From the NCBI GenBank assembly GCA_947652115.1, contig OX393569.1, forward strand, positions 22,505,410 through 22,569,409: a stretch of 64,000 nucleotides of DNA, read 5' to 3'. Positions 1 to 10,637 of this stretch are shown piece by piece. Source of the DNA: Blastomussa wellsi. Its lineage: Eukaryota; Cnidaria; Anthozoa; Scleractinia; Plerogyridae. The notes under the pieces are model-generated. The model ran no database searches, was not told the origin of the DNA, and was given only the letters and a program-made list of their open reading frames with translations. Each line of letters starts with the position of its first letter. Positions within the stretch are counted from its first letter, which is position 1. The position numbers and the translations under genes were made by a program.

Positions 1-2349
1 CGTCTAGTCCCTGAAGAAGACCAGCTCTGACTAGCTCTGCTAGTTGAAATATTGGCCAAAAAAGTTTGCCCTTTTGCCATAGTACCAGCCTTGAAATCAA
101 TTTGGTTTAATATTGAATGTTAATGATTTACTTACAGGGATTGCAGTGGAACTCTGTTGTTCACCAGGTACTGGTCAATTACATTGTTTAAATTAATGTT
201 GATTGTATTTTGAATGTCAACATTTTTCACAATCTACAGAAGTTCGTTTGTATTCAGGACATTTGGCTATCTGTACTGGTTTTCAGAAAAAGTTACCCCT
301 TGACAACTAGCCTCCTACGCAGGCATTCTTTTGCGTCATGCAATATTTCTCCCAACTGACATCTGCTGAATTGAGCGGCTTTTGACATAGTTCACCAATC
401 ACAGCGCACTTCCCAATTCTGGAAGTGGACTTTTACCCTGATACTGTGCATGCAGTGTGGAGAGACGGGGACACCATTGGGACCGGTCTCAGCTGTTCAT
501 CTTAGAAAGGTGTCCGGCTTATGGAGAGTCTACGTAACACAATACAATTCGGTTGTCACCTCCAAGTATTTTTTTTGAATGGGACAATGACTGATTTAAT
601 TTTAACTTGTACTTTATGTATTCCCCCCAACAAGAAAAGAGCTGTCAATTAAACATCTGGTGTTAAAGAGTCACATACTTAATTAGTAATTTAAGAATTT
701 TTCTTCCCAAAATCGTAATTTGCAGTCACATTCAGCACCTCACAAGTGTCCAATGACAATTTCAAAGTGTCCGATGTTTGTCTTATAGAGGTGTCCTTCT
801 TATAGAGAGTTTGGTTATAGTAAACTGACTGAGAAACGGCTGGGACCAATACCAGGTGTCCGTCTTATAGAGGTGTTCGTTAAGAGAGAGTTGACTGTAT
901 ATGTTTTGTATCATAGAAAAACATGGATGCATTTGTTGATCTGCTGACTGAATTCGAAAAGCTGCTTATAATGTGCCAAGCTTTGCCAGTGGTTTGTTTT
1001 TGAGGGAGGGCACACAACAGGGACAACAGGAATGGAGATGTTATCGTGGTAAAATACAAGCTACATTTTAGTGAAAATATAAAAATTTACTTGGTATTGG
1101 ATCTCAAAGTTGTACACAATTTCAGTTATTAGGTTACATATCGTTGCTGCAATTTATATAATATCCTGCACATCCTTTCTGGTGAAATATTGGCATGGTC
1201 CTTTTGGTGTTTTAGTTACTCTTTGCTTGAAGTCCTCTTTTATCATTGCTTGACCTGAGTGATCGAAGTAAACACCTGTTAATGAAAATCAAAAGCCCTT
1301 CGGCTTAGTGCTCGTGTCACTTTCAATTGTTATTCTTACAAGTCTTTGATCAACTCCATTTTTCTTTTCAAGTCATTTGAACATATAAAAGGTAACTTAA
1401 ACTGCTGTTTTGCTGAACAAAAGCTGTGTGACATAGCATGACATTCACAATATGCTGATATCCAATAGTCATACCAGCAAGGTTTAACCTTGGGGGCAAT
1501 GGCTGTCTTGTTATTATTATAAAACGTATTAGTAAAAATCTACTAGTACACTTATAATGCAAATGCCGCAATCTGATTGGCTGAGCTACTGCACACTATC
1601 AGCCATTAGAGTGCAGTGGTTGAAGGTCATCTTCAAAATGGCGACGCCTTCGCGCTTTAGCGAAGTTTCTCAGGAAGATTTAGAACTATTTCACTGACAC
1701 ATGATTCGGCCTTATCAACTCTCACCTCATAGAAATCTCGAGCTCATAATCTAATTGTTAGGCATAGGCATTTCTGTTTCTGAAATCTTTCTCACATCAT
1801 TGATCGTCTCTTTCAGCTATACTTTGACCTTTTTAACTACCCCAGTGTGTTTTGCTTTCAGCTTTGTTAACTGTATTGTATGCAGTTTGCCATTTCTTGT
1901 TGATTTACACTTGACTGTAGCCGTGTATTTCTAAAATCAGAGCTTTTCAGATTCTTTTCATGCAGTCAAGGATCACAGCAAGGCTATGGAGAAAATAGTC
2001 TTTTCCATCAACTGCTTGGATTTTCTTCTAAGGCAGGGCAAAGATTTTGATGCTGCATGTTTTCCATACATGATTAATAAACACAAGACATTCCAAGGGA
2101 CTTAATGAGTTAGCACCGACTGGTTCCTCAGTCATCTCCACATGATCTCCAGCAGATTTTAGTAAAAATGGAAAAGGAATTTTCTGCTCGTTTCAGCAGA
2201 TGTTAGCTGGGAGGAATATTGCATGACAAACAAAAGAATGCCTGCCTTGGAGGCTACCCCTTGACAAGAGTTGGTTTATTTTAGACTTAAGACTTGAGAA
2301 ACTAAAAGTAGTCAATAACAAGTCAAATATTTGTATGTATTTTTTATAG
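1..2349. other. Non-coding stretch, probably an RPUSD4 intron
   Basis: I find no convincing exon here. The first recognised exon of the downstream pseudouridine synthase starts at 2350 in mid-codon, so upstream exons must exist. I looked for the catalytic RLDxxTTG region that should precede it and did not see it, so those exons probably lie left of the window. Near 500-900 there are several diverged copies of a short motif around 'GTGTCCGTCTTATAGAGG', a dispersed-repeat remnant. Confidence 0.5.
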
Positions 2350-4275
2350 GTCAGCAAGTGCAGCCAATAAGATAGCAGAAATGTTCACCAATAGGACAAT
2401 TACAAAACAGTACTGGGCTGTAACTGTTGGAATACCAACATTTGAAGAAGGAGAAATCAATATTCCCATTGGCGAGGCTAAACTTCCCGGAGGACATCGC
2501 ATTGTTGCCAGAACTGATCTGATTGGGAAGTCCTCTCAAGTATGGGAACTTATAATTAATAATTTAAATGTTGCACAGTAATGGATGACAGTTATGAAGC
2601 AACTTGAGCAAATTTAGCTTATTAAACTTTTTGGCGAAGTTTTTTGAGACATACAGTATGCACAACTATGGTATACGCGAGTAGAATGTTGTACCCTCAA
2701 GGGTGAAAGCCATTTGTCTAAAGCAGGTAATGTAAAAGATATTTCTCATAAAAAGCAAATTACAAAACTTGACAAATTAGTAGCCTGGAAAATAGATCCT
2801 CAAGCTATTGCCGATTTGAATCATTGTATAACGAACTCTTGAGGTTTTTGAGCTCACATTGTTAATTAAAATTTGTCAGTGCTTAATGTACACTTTCCTT
2901 TTGTATTTATTCAGGTGTTAAAAGCTGCTCGCTTCAAAAATGCAAAAACAAAATTTAAAATTTTGGACACAAATCAGACCACATGTGCTCTGTTACGACT
3001 GGAGCCAGTTACAGGACTAAAACAACAAATCAGAGTGCATGCTGCAGAAGGACTGAAATGCCCAATACTGGGAGATCATAAATTCTCTTCTGATATCCGC
3101 CAACCACAGGTAAACCAACTTCAGGTGTAAACATTCAAATTATAGCTGAAGCGCTGAGCTTAAAAACCAACAGTCTTCAGGGCTTCAAAGAAGTTCTGGT
3201 CTGTTCCACTCCTTGCCTGGCAAGGAAATTTAAATTCTTACTTGCCTGTTGGCTTGGGCCCAGGCAATCGAACTGCCCACTCAATTGTATGACTGAACTG
3301 TGAGCTAAGACAAGCTTATCATTCATTGACATACTGTGCTCTGATTTGTAAAGCATGGGGGTACTATATATTGTTACTTATCTACCTCAGGCATCCTTTC
3401 AGCCAACCACAGGTTGACATGGCAATAGTTTTCTCTTTAAAAGATATACCGTAGGTTTCGAAAAACTTAGCCAAAGTCAGCAAGGCATTATTTGGGTATA
3501 TTTAACAATTAGTCTACAAGTCCAAGTTTTCTATAAGCAAATAGCCAACAAGGTGCAGCTGAGTTGACTACTCCTCAGAGAACACAAGGACGAGTAGTCT
3601 ACCATAATTGTTTTTGTAGAAACTCTAAAGGACTGCATTCCAAAAGCTAGGAATTTATATACAGTACTTTGAAGCCAAAAGTAAATAAAAATTGTGCTTT
3701 CAAAGAGCAACGTGCACATGATGATTTTCTATTGGTGAAAAGAAAACAGCGGGAGAACAAATTAGATTCACAGATTTCCAACAGAACAGACTTGCTGCAA
3801 ATACATGTATGTATTAATGTTTTGTAATGCAGTACAATGCATGTATAATGTATATGCAAACTGTGGAGCAACTCAAAGCAAACACACTCTTTTTATTGAA
3901 AACTGTTTTATTCAATCAGTTAATTTCACATTAAAACTTTTCTTTCCAAAGGTTTTACCCCTGCGTTTACTTCAGCTTCTTCAGATTAGAGGAATAAAAA
4001 CAACAGACGATGCCAAAGCAAAAGGAAAAATAAGGCAATGGCAAAGAGCTCTCATTCCTCTCCATCTTCATGCAAGACAGTTAACCTTACCAAACTTTTA
4101 TCACGGAAGAGATATTGTAATAAAGGCACCTTTGCCTGAGTATTTTGAAGAAACTCTGCAAAAGTTAAAACTTCATCCAAAGGGAAAGAACATGGTACAG
4201 TCAAAGCCTGATCTGTCAGAGTATTACAGACTGAAACAGTTGGGCAAATCAACAGGAAAAATTGTTGGAGTGTGA
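2350..4275 (+). CDS. RPUSD4: RPUSD4-like mitochondrial RNA pseudouridine synthase, 3' part (last three exons)
   Basis: This is the C-terminal part of a RluA-family pseudouridine synthase, which isomerises uridine to pseudouridine in RNA; vertebrate RPUSD4 acts on mitochondrial rRNA and tRNA. Exons by frame and splice sites are 2350-2539, 2915-3109 and 3952-4275 (stop TGA), all joining in phase. Family marks are 'TKQYWAVTVG' (exon 1), 'RLEPVTGLKQQIRVH' followed by 'GLKCPILGDHKFS' (exon 2) and 'LIPLHLHARQLTLP' (exon 3). These match the conserved C-terminal strands of the RluA fold that close over the RNA. The catalytic aspartate motif RLDxxTG is upstream and not seen in this window, so the record is 5'-partial. 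The tail is longer and more basic than I expect for vertebrate RPUSD4. The gene is tail-to-tail with MND1. RPUSD3 or RPUSD2 are less likely alternatives. Confidence 0.85.
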
Positions 4276-4970
4276 AATATATCACTACATTAATTTTAGA
4301 ATTGGGGCACATGGATACAACGTTAGTTAGCAAAAAAGCAAAATGTTATTTGAACTGCAGGTAAAATCTTCAGACTGTTTTTTTTTGGAAATACTTACCA
4401 CAAGGTTGTGAACTAAAATTTTGTAGCACTCACTATCTGGACAAGAGATCTGTAAGCTGCACTCAGCCAGATAATTTTTCACTCTCCCAGTCTCCTACAC
4501 ATAGGGGCAATTAGCCCCTTCCCTCCCCAAACATATAAAATATTCAAGACGTACTCCACGAACATCTTCGGACATCTCAGGCTCAGACCTTTGCTGACAA
4601 GCTGTTATCAGCAGAGTTATCCTTCTCGTTAGTAGATACTTCAGACACCCCAGGAAGGTATATCCACATTTTAACACAAACAAAATATAAACAAAACATA
4701 AACAAAACATAAACAAAGTATACATCGAATCATGTGAAGATTATGAAGTGGAAGCCATTTTTATATGTGAACGAAAAAGTAGTTTGCAACTCAGCGCTTG
4801 GGTGAGATTTCAAAATCTTATGGTAAACATTGAAAGCAATAGAACAGTGTAAATTGTTTTATTTTAAAGTGGAAAGCAGAAAGTTATGCTTATTTTGAAT
4901 AATAGATTCTGGATATGAAAATCATACTCTCCAAACTGAGCGAGTGCTCTGTGATTTATACTCATCCCAC

Positions 4971-5168
4971 TTATGTCCAGGATTAAACAAAATTACGAAA
5001 ATTACTAATTCTGCAAAATTTTGAGATTTTAGTAATTTCCATAAAATTTGCCGTTTTAATTAAATTTGCAGTTTTCATTGAAGGCTCTCCTTGAACTGTA
5101 TCTCCTTTTGCGAATTCTGCAAAATTTCACGGTAGTAATTTTTGTAATTGCGTTCAATCCTGGACATG
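4971..5168. repeat. Fold-back (MITE-like) element with TGTCCAGGATT termini
   Basis: The left end 'TTATGTCCAGGATTAAAC' is an imperfect inverted match to the right end 'GTTCAATCCTGGACATG'. The interior carries AT-rich copies of 'ATTCTGCAAAATTT'. A fragment with the same end, 'GTTCAATCCTGGACATAA', occurs at 20345-20364 in an APPBP2 intron, so this is a dispersed family. Confidence 0.6.
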
Positions 5169-5248
5169 TCTCATTCGATCGATGGTTTTGACACTCGCCT
5201 GGGCACGCTAATTCACAACCCTAATTCATCATACTTACATGTATTTGA

Positions 5249-5384
5249 GGGTCCCCTATAAATCACGCATGATTCTGGTTATTTTTGTTATATTTTGTGA
5301 AGCTAACAAAATTATTGACACCCTAACTTCAGTCAATTCATGTCATGATCATGAATTCCCCTGGGGAGTAGTATAGGGGACCCA
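5249..5384. repeat. Short inverted-repeat element with GGGTCCCCTATA ends
   Basis: 'GGGTCCCCTATA' near 5249 is mirrored by 'TATAGGGGACCC' near 5373-5384. The interior also pairs in part. It is probably a small non-autonomous DNA transposon. Confidence 0.45.
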
Positions 5385-5936
5385 CTTATTCCATGAACTT
5401 TTTGGTATCCCATGCTTCTCTCTCTGGCAAAAACTTAAGTTTGACAACTACGGTAAATCTGTTTTAGGCTTACCAGTCTCTTAATGTCTAAATTACAGCT
5501 CAAATTTACCTTACAATGTCACTGTGCCTTTAATACACATTAGTTAACTGATCTTACTCTTAGTGTGGCAGTCGGGGATAAAATGATTATTAAGATTAGA
5601 ATACCCAAATGGTGACTGTCACTGAATGTTAACAAGAGGTTACATACATAAATATTCTGTAAAAAATTCCAGTTCAAATAATTTATTTGTATTTTAAGCC
5701 ATCAGTGCATTCAAATAAAGTCTGTTGAAAATGTGATTGCATTACCCAACTACAGACATTTGTAACATTTGGTTCAACAGTGATGGCTGACTGTTGTTTC
5801 TACCTCTGCAGATCAATGATTAATACAAAAATGTGGTTAGATTCAATGGTACCCAACCTCAGTTGTACATCAGAGCTTACAGATATAATGACTCTAAAGA
5901 AATGACCAAAATATAAATGAGCTATAACATACAAAT

Positions 5937-5942
5937 TTTATT
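5937..5942 (-). terminator. Polyadenylation signal of MND1
   Basis: TTTATT on the + strand reads AATAAA on the gene strand, about 24 bp after the MND1 stop codon. Confidence 0.6.
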
Positions 5943-5965
5943 TACAATATTAACTGTCTCTCAGT

Positions 5966-8900
5966 TTATTCCACATAATCAAAATCGTCTGGAATTCCAA
6001 AGTTCTTGTCAATCATTTTCTCTTCCAATCCAAATTTTCTGACACACCAGGACTTGATGGTGAAAACATTGTCTGTCCAGCGATTAGCACCTTCTTTTGC
6101 CATCACTGTTTCTTTTTGCATGTTTTCCAGCACTTCTGGGTCACATTCTCGATATCTCTTAAGTTCTTCTTCCAGTTCTTTACACAGCTTTTCTTTTTGT
6201 GTTAGCTCTTGAAGAACAGCAACTCTGTCATCCTGTTTTACCAAAAACCTTTTTATTGGATTGTAGTGTCTACTCTAAACCTTCTTGTTTTGGGGGAATT
6301 GTCAGCCATTTTGGCAACACTAAAAAGCTGAAACTTGTTTTCACTCAAAGAAAAACCAAAAATAATGATTTAATTTTGTTACCTGCAGTAACACTATATT
6401 ACTGCATTGAAACCATTTACTGATGTCTGTTGTTACAGATGGCAAGGATGGAACTGGATTCACAATTAAAAAATGGCAAAAATTCAAATTCTCAAGCCAT
6501 CTCCTGAAAAAATAAGAAACCAACTACTATGGCTTGCTCTCCATGCTAAATTTTCAATTGATATATTTGCAATTCGGCAGCCAGAGCATTTTTTGTACGA
6601 GTAAAGGTATTAAATTCACCTGAAGACTCCAAAATCACCATGACAATGCCCCTTTAAAAAGATAGGACGGTGGGCTGTAACAACCCTGTTAAATATCACT
6701 GAAGGTCACTCCAAAGCACTGAAAATAATAGCAGTTGACCTGCAGAAAATGGGCAACCCAGATTTAAGTGGTGTGGTGAACCAATGCCTGGAAAAAAGCT
6801 ATTTTCCATTTTTAATAGCTCTTTTTATACTACAGAAGCATAATCTTTATCTGACCAAAATGGTGAAATTGCCATAAGCGATGAAAATTATCGAATGAAG
6901 ATTCCTTTAATTGCCATAATTGTCTGGCGTACCGACCGGGGGGCCGGGGGAACTGCAGCCCCCCCCCCCCCCCCAATTTTGGGCTTCTCAGAATTTTTGG
7001 GCAAATGCTTCACTGATAAACCCCCCTAACAAAAACGCTTAAATACAAAAACTAATAGCAAAACATATATTCAAATGCTTTGCTTAGGATTTAATTGTTG
7101 TTTTTAATATTTAGTTATTTGGAAATCATAGTCTATATACTATTTATTGTATAAGACTCCAAATAAAACATGTCTGTCTGCCCCCCACCCCCGGCCAAAA
7201 ATTGCCCATACACTTATGGTCATAATTACAATAATTCCACAAGCGTGCATGGGATATGAGATGGAAGATAGCCAACGAGGGACATAGCCGTAACGTCTCA
7301 TATCCAACAAGCACGAGTGGAATAATTGTTTTATTAAAAATGCCCCAAAAATATTGTACAAACATTGCTAGAATGCATTATTTTATGCGTACAAGTAACT
7401 TTTTTGGTAGGTCAATGGTATATGAGCTCATATGCCATTACCTTTCAACCAATCAAAACTCAGGAAATGCAATATACCATAGCTAGTTTTTAATAATGGA
7501 TTATATACCAATCACCAATACTTACAGACTGCTCTCGGCCACTGATAGCCTGCTTTAGAAGATTTGTTGTGGAGGTAATTTTCTTCTCACACTCATTGAT
7601 TTGCTCAGTGAGCTGCTGCAGTTTCTGCTGCCGCTGAGAAGAAAATTAATAGTTTAAATGTCCCTTTGCTAATTTACTTACTTCCAACTGTCCTAAAAAA
7701 GATCAGATGTGCTTTGGTCTGCCCTGTAGTGTACTTACTGCATGCATTGCCTTGCTTGGGTAAGCCCAGAAATAAATGGAAGTACCAATTTTATCAGTAT
7801 CCACAAGATTGTCATCAACCAAGCTTTGCAAAACTTCCTTTACAGACATGGATGCTAAACAGGAAAGAAACTCCAGTTTCAGTTCCATAAAAAGGTAAAG
7901 ATGGGATAACACAAAGAAACTGAATGCATGTTGTCTTACTGATTCCTTTTTCCTTGGGAGCAATTTTCTCAAGTTCCTTGAGTAGAAAGAATTCTTTCTG
8001 TTGAAATAGAAAGAAACAGCTCAAAATAATTAATATAATTATGGTTTACTAATAATCTTTACCAATTCTTTTCTATAATCATCATTTCTATAAGAGTCTC
8101 CCAGATACAGGACGAATAAGTTGAATTGGCAGGGCTCTATTTTTAACTCTGTTTTGAAGACTGTGAAAAGGTATGTTGACGCAAAATTGGCAGTCTCCCA
8201 GATATCAGTTTTTTTAGGTTGGCATCTCTGCAAACTGAATAACACTTAGCCTGTTCCAGGTTTAGTGGGAAGAAAATTTTCTGTTCAAATGCCCTGCCCC
8301 GAGGAATTTGTGAATGGTCAAAAGAGTCACTAAAAGTCAATAAAATGTTGCTAGAAAGTCTACTAAAACAGTCAAAAGACAATGACTACTGCCAAATCCC
8401 CCACCTATACCCTCCTCTGCCCCACCCCCTCCCCCTCAGGCTCAACATGACTACTACTACTACTTAGGTTATAGTTTGCTGATTGGGCAGAATAATACAA
8501 AGGATTTTTCCTGCACAATCAGGAGGCAGCATTCGTACAGCTGTTTGGAACGTAAAAAGACTTCCCCAGGAGCTTCTGGCTTTCTTTGCACCATTGCAGA
8601 TTCTTCTTCCCGCAGTTTCGACTTTCCCTCGTTCAGAAACTTCCCCTGGGTCTCGTAGGATTGTGAAAGCCTTAGCTTCAAGCAAGTTTCCAGGTCCTCC
8701 ACAAGAAAGAAACAATGTTCCGGAGTTTATAGGAGACCTAGCCATATGATCATACTCAAAGAATAGTCTTAAGACATCATAAGTATCTGCAAAACCTTGA
8801 AAAAAGTTCTTGCACATGCGAACTTGGCCTAAAGCGCCTTATACCTTTTCAAAGAAAAGTTCCAAAAGACGTGTCCTCTTTTCTTCCAAACTCAATCCAC

Positions 8901-9172
8901 GTTTTTTTGACTGAAAAAGATCAACGTCAGCCAGTATGAATAAGACATCATCATCATCATCATCATACTTTATTTGGGCAGGTTACAAAATTGGCAAGAC
9001 AAAAGTCCTGATGTGGACCTGCATAAGCTAACTATATTGAATAATTGTAAAAATACTAAATACCTAAAATTATGTCAATAATACCTAAAATTATTATACT
9101 TATTAAAAGACCATGGCAATATCAAATAAGAAAGAACCAAGCTGCCTCAATCAAAAAGTTTCAAATTACCAT
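5966..9172 (-). CDS. MND1: MND1, meiotic nuclear division protein 1 homologue (complete, six exons)
   Basis: MND1 pairs with HOP2/PSMC3IP to load and stimulate DMC1/RAD51 during meiotic strand exchange. Exons in gene order are 9172-9170 (ATG only), 8910-8845, 7997-7940, 7854-7739, 7633-7526 and 6232-5966. All phases agree and the sum gives 205 residues, the same length I recall for human MND1. The N-terminal winged-helix part contains '[11 protein letters not shown]' and '[17 protein letters not shown]', then '[12 protein letters not shown]'. A Glu/Lys/Gln-rich coiled coil follows at about residues 82-150. The C-terminus contains '[20 protein letters not shown]' and ends '[10 protein letters not shown]', the most diagnostic part of the family. 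The start is an ATG followed directly by a consensus donor (gtaatt). It shares a 165-bp divergent promoter region with APPBP2. I see no break in the frame. Confidence 0.93.
6940..6975. repeat. G/C homopolymer tract in an MND1 intron
   Basis: A G-rich stretch is followed by a run of about 17-18 C. It is low complexity and likely to vary in length or be misassembled. Confidence 0.6.
7225..7340. repeat. Fold-back element in the last MND1 intron
   Basis: 'AATAATTCCACAAGCGTGCA' followed by 'GGGATATGAG' is mirrored by 'CTCATATCC' followed by 'AGCACGAGTGGAATAATTG', giving an imperfect hairpin of about 110 bp. It is MITE-like and no target duplication was settled. Confidence 0.5.
8464..8817 (-). pseudogene. 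Degenerate coding-like fragment inside an MND1 intron
   Basis: The - strand holds two overlapping open stretches, 8464-8817 and 8469-8702, in different frames. Their protein-like character switches from one to the other near 8700, as expected of a once-coding sequence with a frameshift. The second frame is rich in Glu, Lys and Leu ('[20 protein letters not shown]'). I do not recognise the family. It could be a decayed retrocopy of another gene or a transposon piece. It does not connect to MND1, because its flanking exons (8910-8845 and 7997-7940) join in phase without it. Confidence 0.3.
8951..9000. repeat. (CAT)n microsatellite with LINE/SINE-tail-like flank
   Basis: A short CAT run is followed by 'ACTTTATTTGGGCAGGTTAC'. 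A trinucleotide run next to 'CTTTATT' is typical of the reversed 3' end of a small LINE or SINE, so this is probably a 3'-end remnant in MND1 intron 1. Confidence 0.4.
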
Positions 9173-9337
9173 TTGTGCGAGTAATACTTCTGTGTCCTGG
9201 TTTACAGCAATGGCGGATAAATTTTAATTTTGGCGCCAGTCTTCAGTCTCCCGCGTGCAACCCGCGCGCGCGGTACTTTTATTTCCGGTAGCGCAAGTCC
9301 CCATGGGAAATTGTTGGATGACGAGACGGATGTAAAC
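9173..9337. promoter_or_regulatory. Divergent promoter region between MND1 and APPBP2
   Basis: Only 165 bp separate the two start codons, which face away from each other. The stretch is locally GC-rich ('CCCGCGCGCGCGGTAC') in AT-rich surroundings and has no clear TATA box, as expected of a bidirectional promoter. The 5' UTRs of both transcripts must lie inside it or overlap. An in-frame upstream ATG for APPBP2 exists at 9230. Confidence 0.6.
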
Positions 9338-10603
9338 ATGGCGTCGGATTGTAGGCTATATAGCTTGTATGATTTGGCAGCTTTTACGACAGTTAAAAAC
9401 TGTGATTTGTTTAAGTTAGAGTTTCGTTCACTACCGAATGCTGTTCAGTGTGATGTGTATAGAACGGTAAGCTTTCAGCTCTATTTGACGATTTAGTAGC
9501 CAGTTTTGGGGATCGATGAATAGTTGATGTTTACAAAATTTATGTTGGGTTAATGCACTTTATTTGCGGCTTTGTGTTTTTTAGCTTTTCGACACTGGCA
9601 AGACAGAAGTATTAGTATCAGAGCTGAGTGAACTTGATGTTGTTTCAAAAGCTTTAAAAGCTGGAGATACGAGGTAACGATATTTTCTGTGTGTAAATCA
9701 CTAAATGTATTATCTAAATGTAAGCTTAAGTTTAAATTTCATTCCATTTATGTCACGTAAGATAAACGAAACAGTTCTGTTATCGTATCACGAAAAGAGA
9801 TCTGCAAAATGAATGACACAGGTAATACCTCGCCACCCACAGTATAAAATTAATTAACATCCAAGAGATTTACGCTTCAAGAAATTCCCCCATGGAAGGT
9901 CTTGTGAATGAAAAACTGAATCTGTGGTTAGCACAATGCAATATGAGCTATCAAACATGAAAAAAATTGTCATTTTCATTCATTAAAGAACCTGTTCATT
10001 TCTCTTCTGTCGTTGGGATTATACCACTTCATATCTCAGTGTGTTGTAATTTTATGATACTTTTTAAATACAGTTTAACAAAGTAAGCATAGATTTTAAT
10101 GATAATTGTTCTATTATGATAGTGTAAACAAAATATTCAACAGGATACATAAACATTTTACTCATCCTCGTATGAGGGTGTTAATGGGGTTAACTGTTAA
10201 GCGTATAAAGATGTTTTGCTTTTGTAACCATATAAACGGCAATATTAACTGACTAACATATAAAATATCGACTTTTTAGCGTATGCAGTACTTTACAGCC
10301 AAAAGGTCAATACTCTCACTTGGACAGATAACAACAATTTTTAAGCACAAATATGTAGATTTCAGTCATATTCAGTCTACTTTGAAGTCAGCTCAGTTGT
10401 GTAACACCTGTGGAGAGCCTTTGTGCTGTCATTTTTTCTGATCTTTTTTTTTTACTGTTGAGTATCGTGTTGGAGATTGCAGGTCTTGTTTGACCCTTAT
10501 TGTGTCTTATTCAACAAATTGTCACATTGCCCAGTTGGGAGAGTGCTGATCGGCTGAGCGGGTAGTCATCAGTTTGAATCCCAGTCCAAAACTCGGGGTC
10601 TTA

Positions 10604-10637
<34 letters not shown>

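Larger units (their letters stand above)
4276..5965. other. Intergenic region between convergent RPUSD4 and MND1
   Basis: No gene is visible. The space holds the 3' flanks of the two convergent genes and two short fold-back elements described separately. Short direct repeats of 'ATAAACAAAAC' lie at 4685-4717. Confidence 0.5.

Noticed and set aside
136..167. Possible upstream RPUSD4 exon bounded by AG and GT
   Set aside because: The short text does not encode the expected catalytic region and the fit to neighbouring phase is unsupported.
9230..9337. In-frame N-terminal extension of APPBP2
   Set aside because: The 36 extra residues are low-complexity, lie in the shared promoter interval and are not expected from the vertebrate N-terminus.
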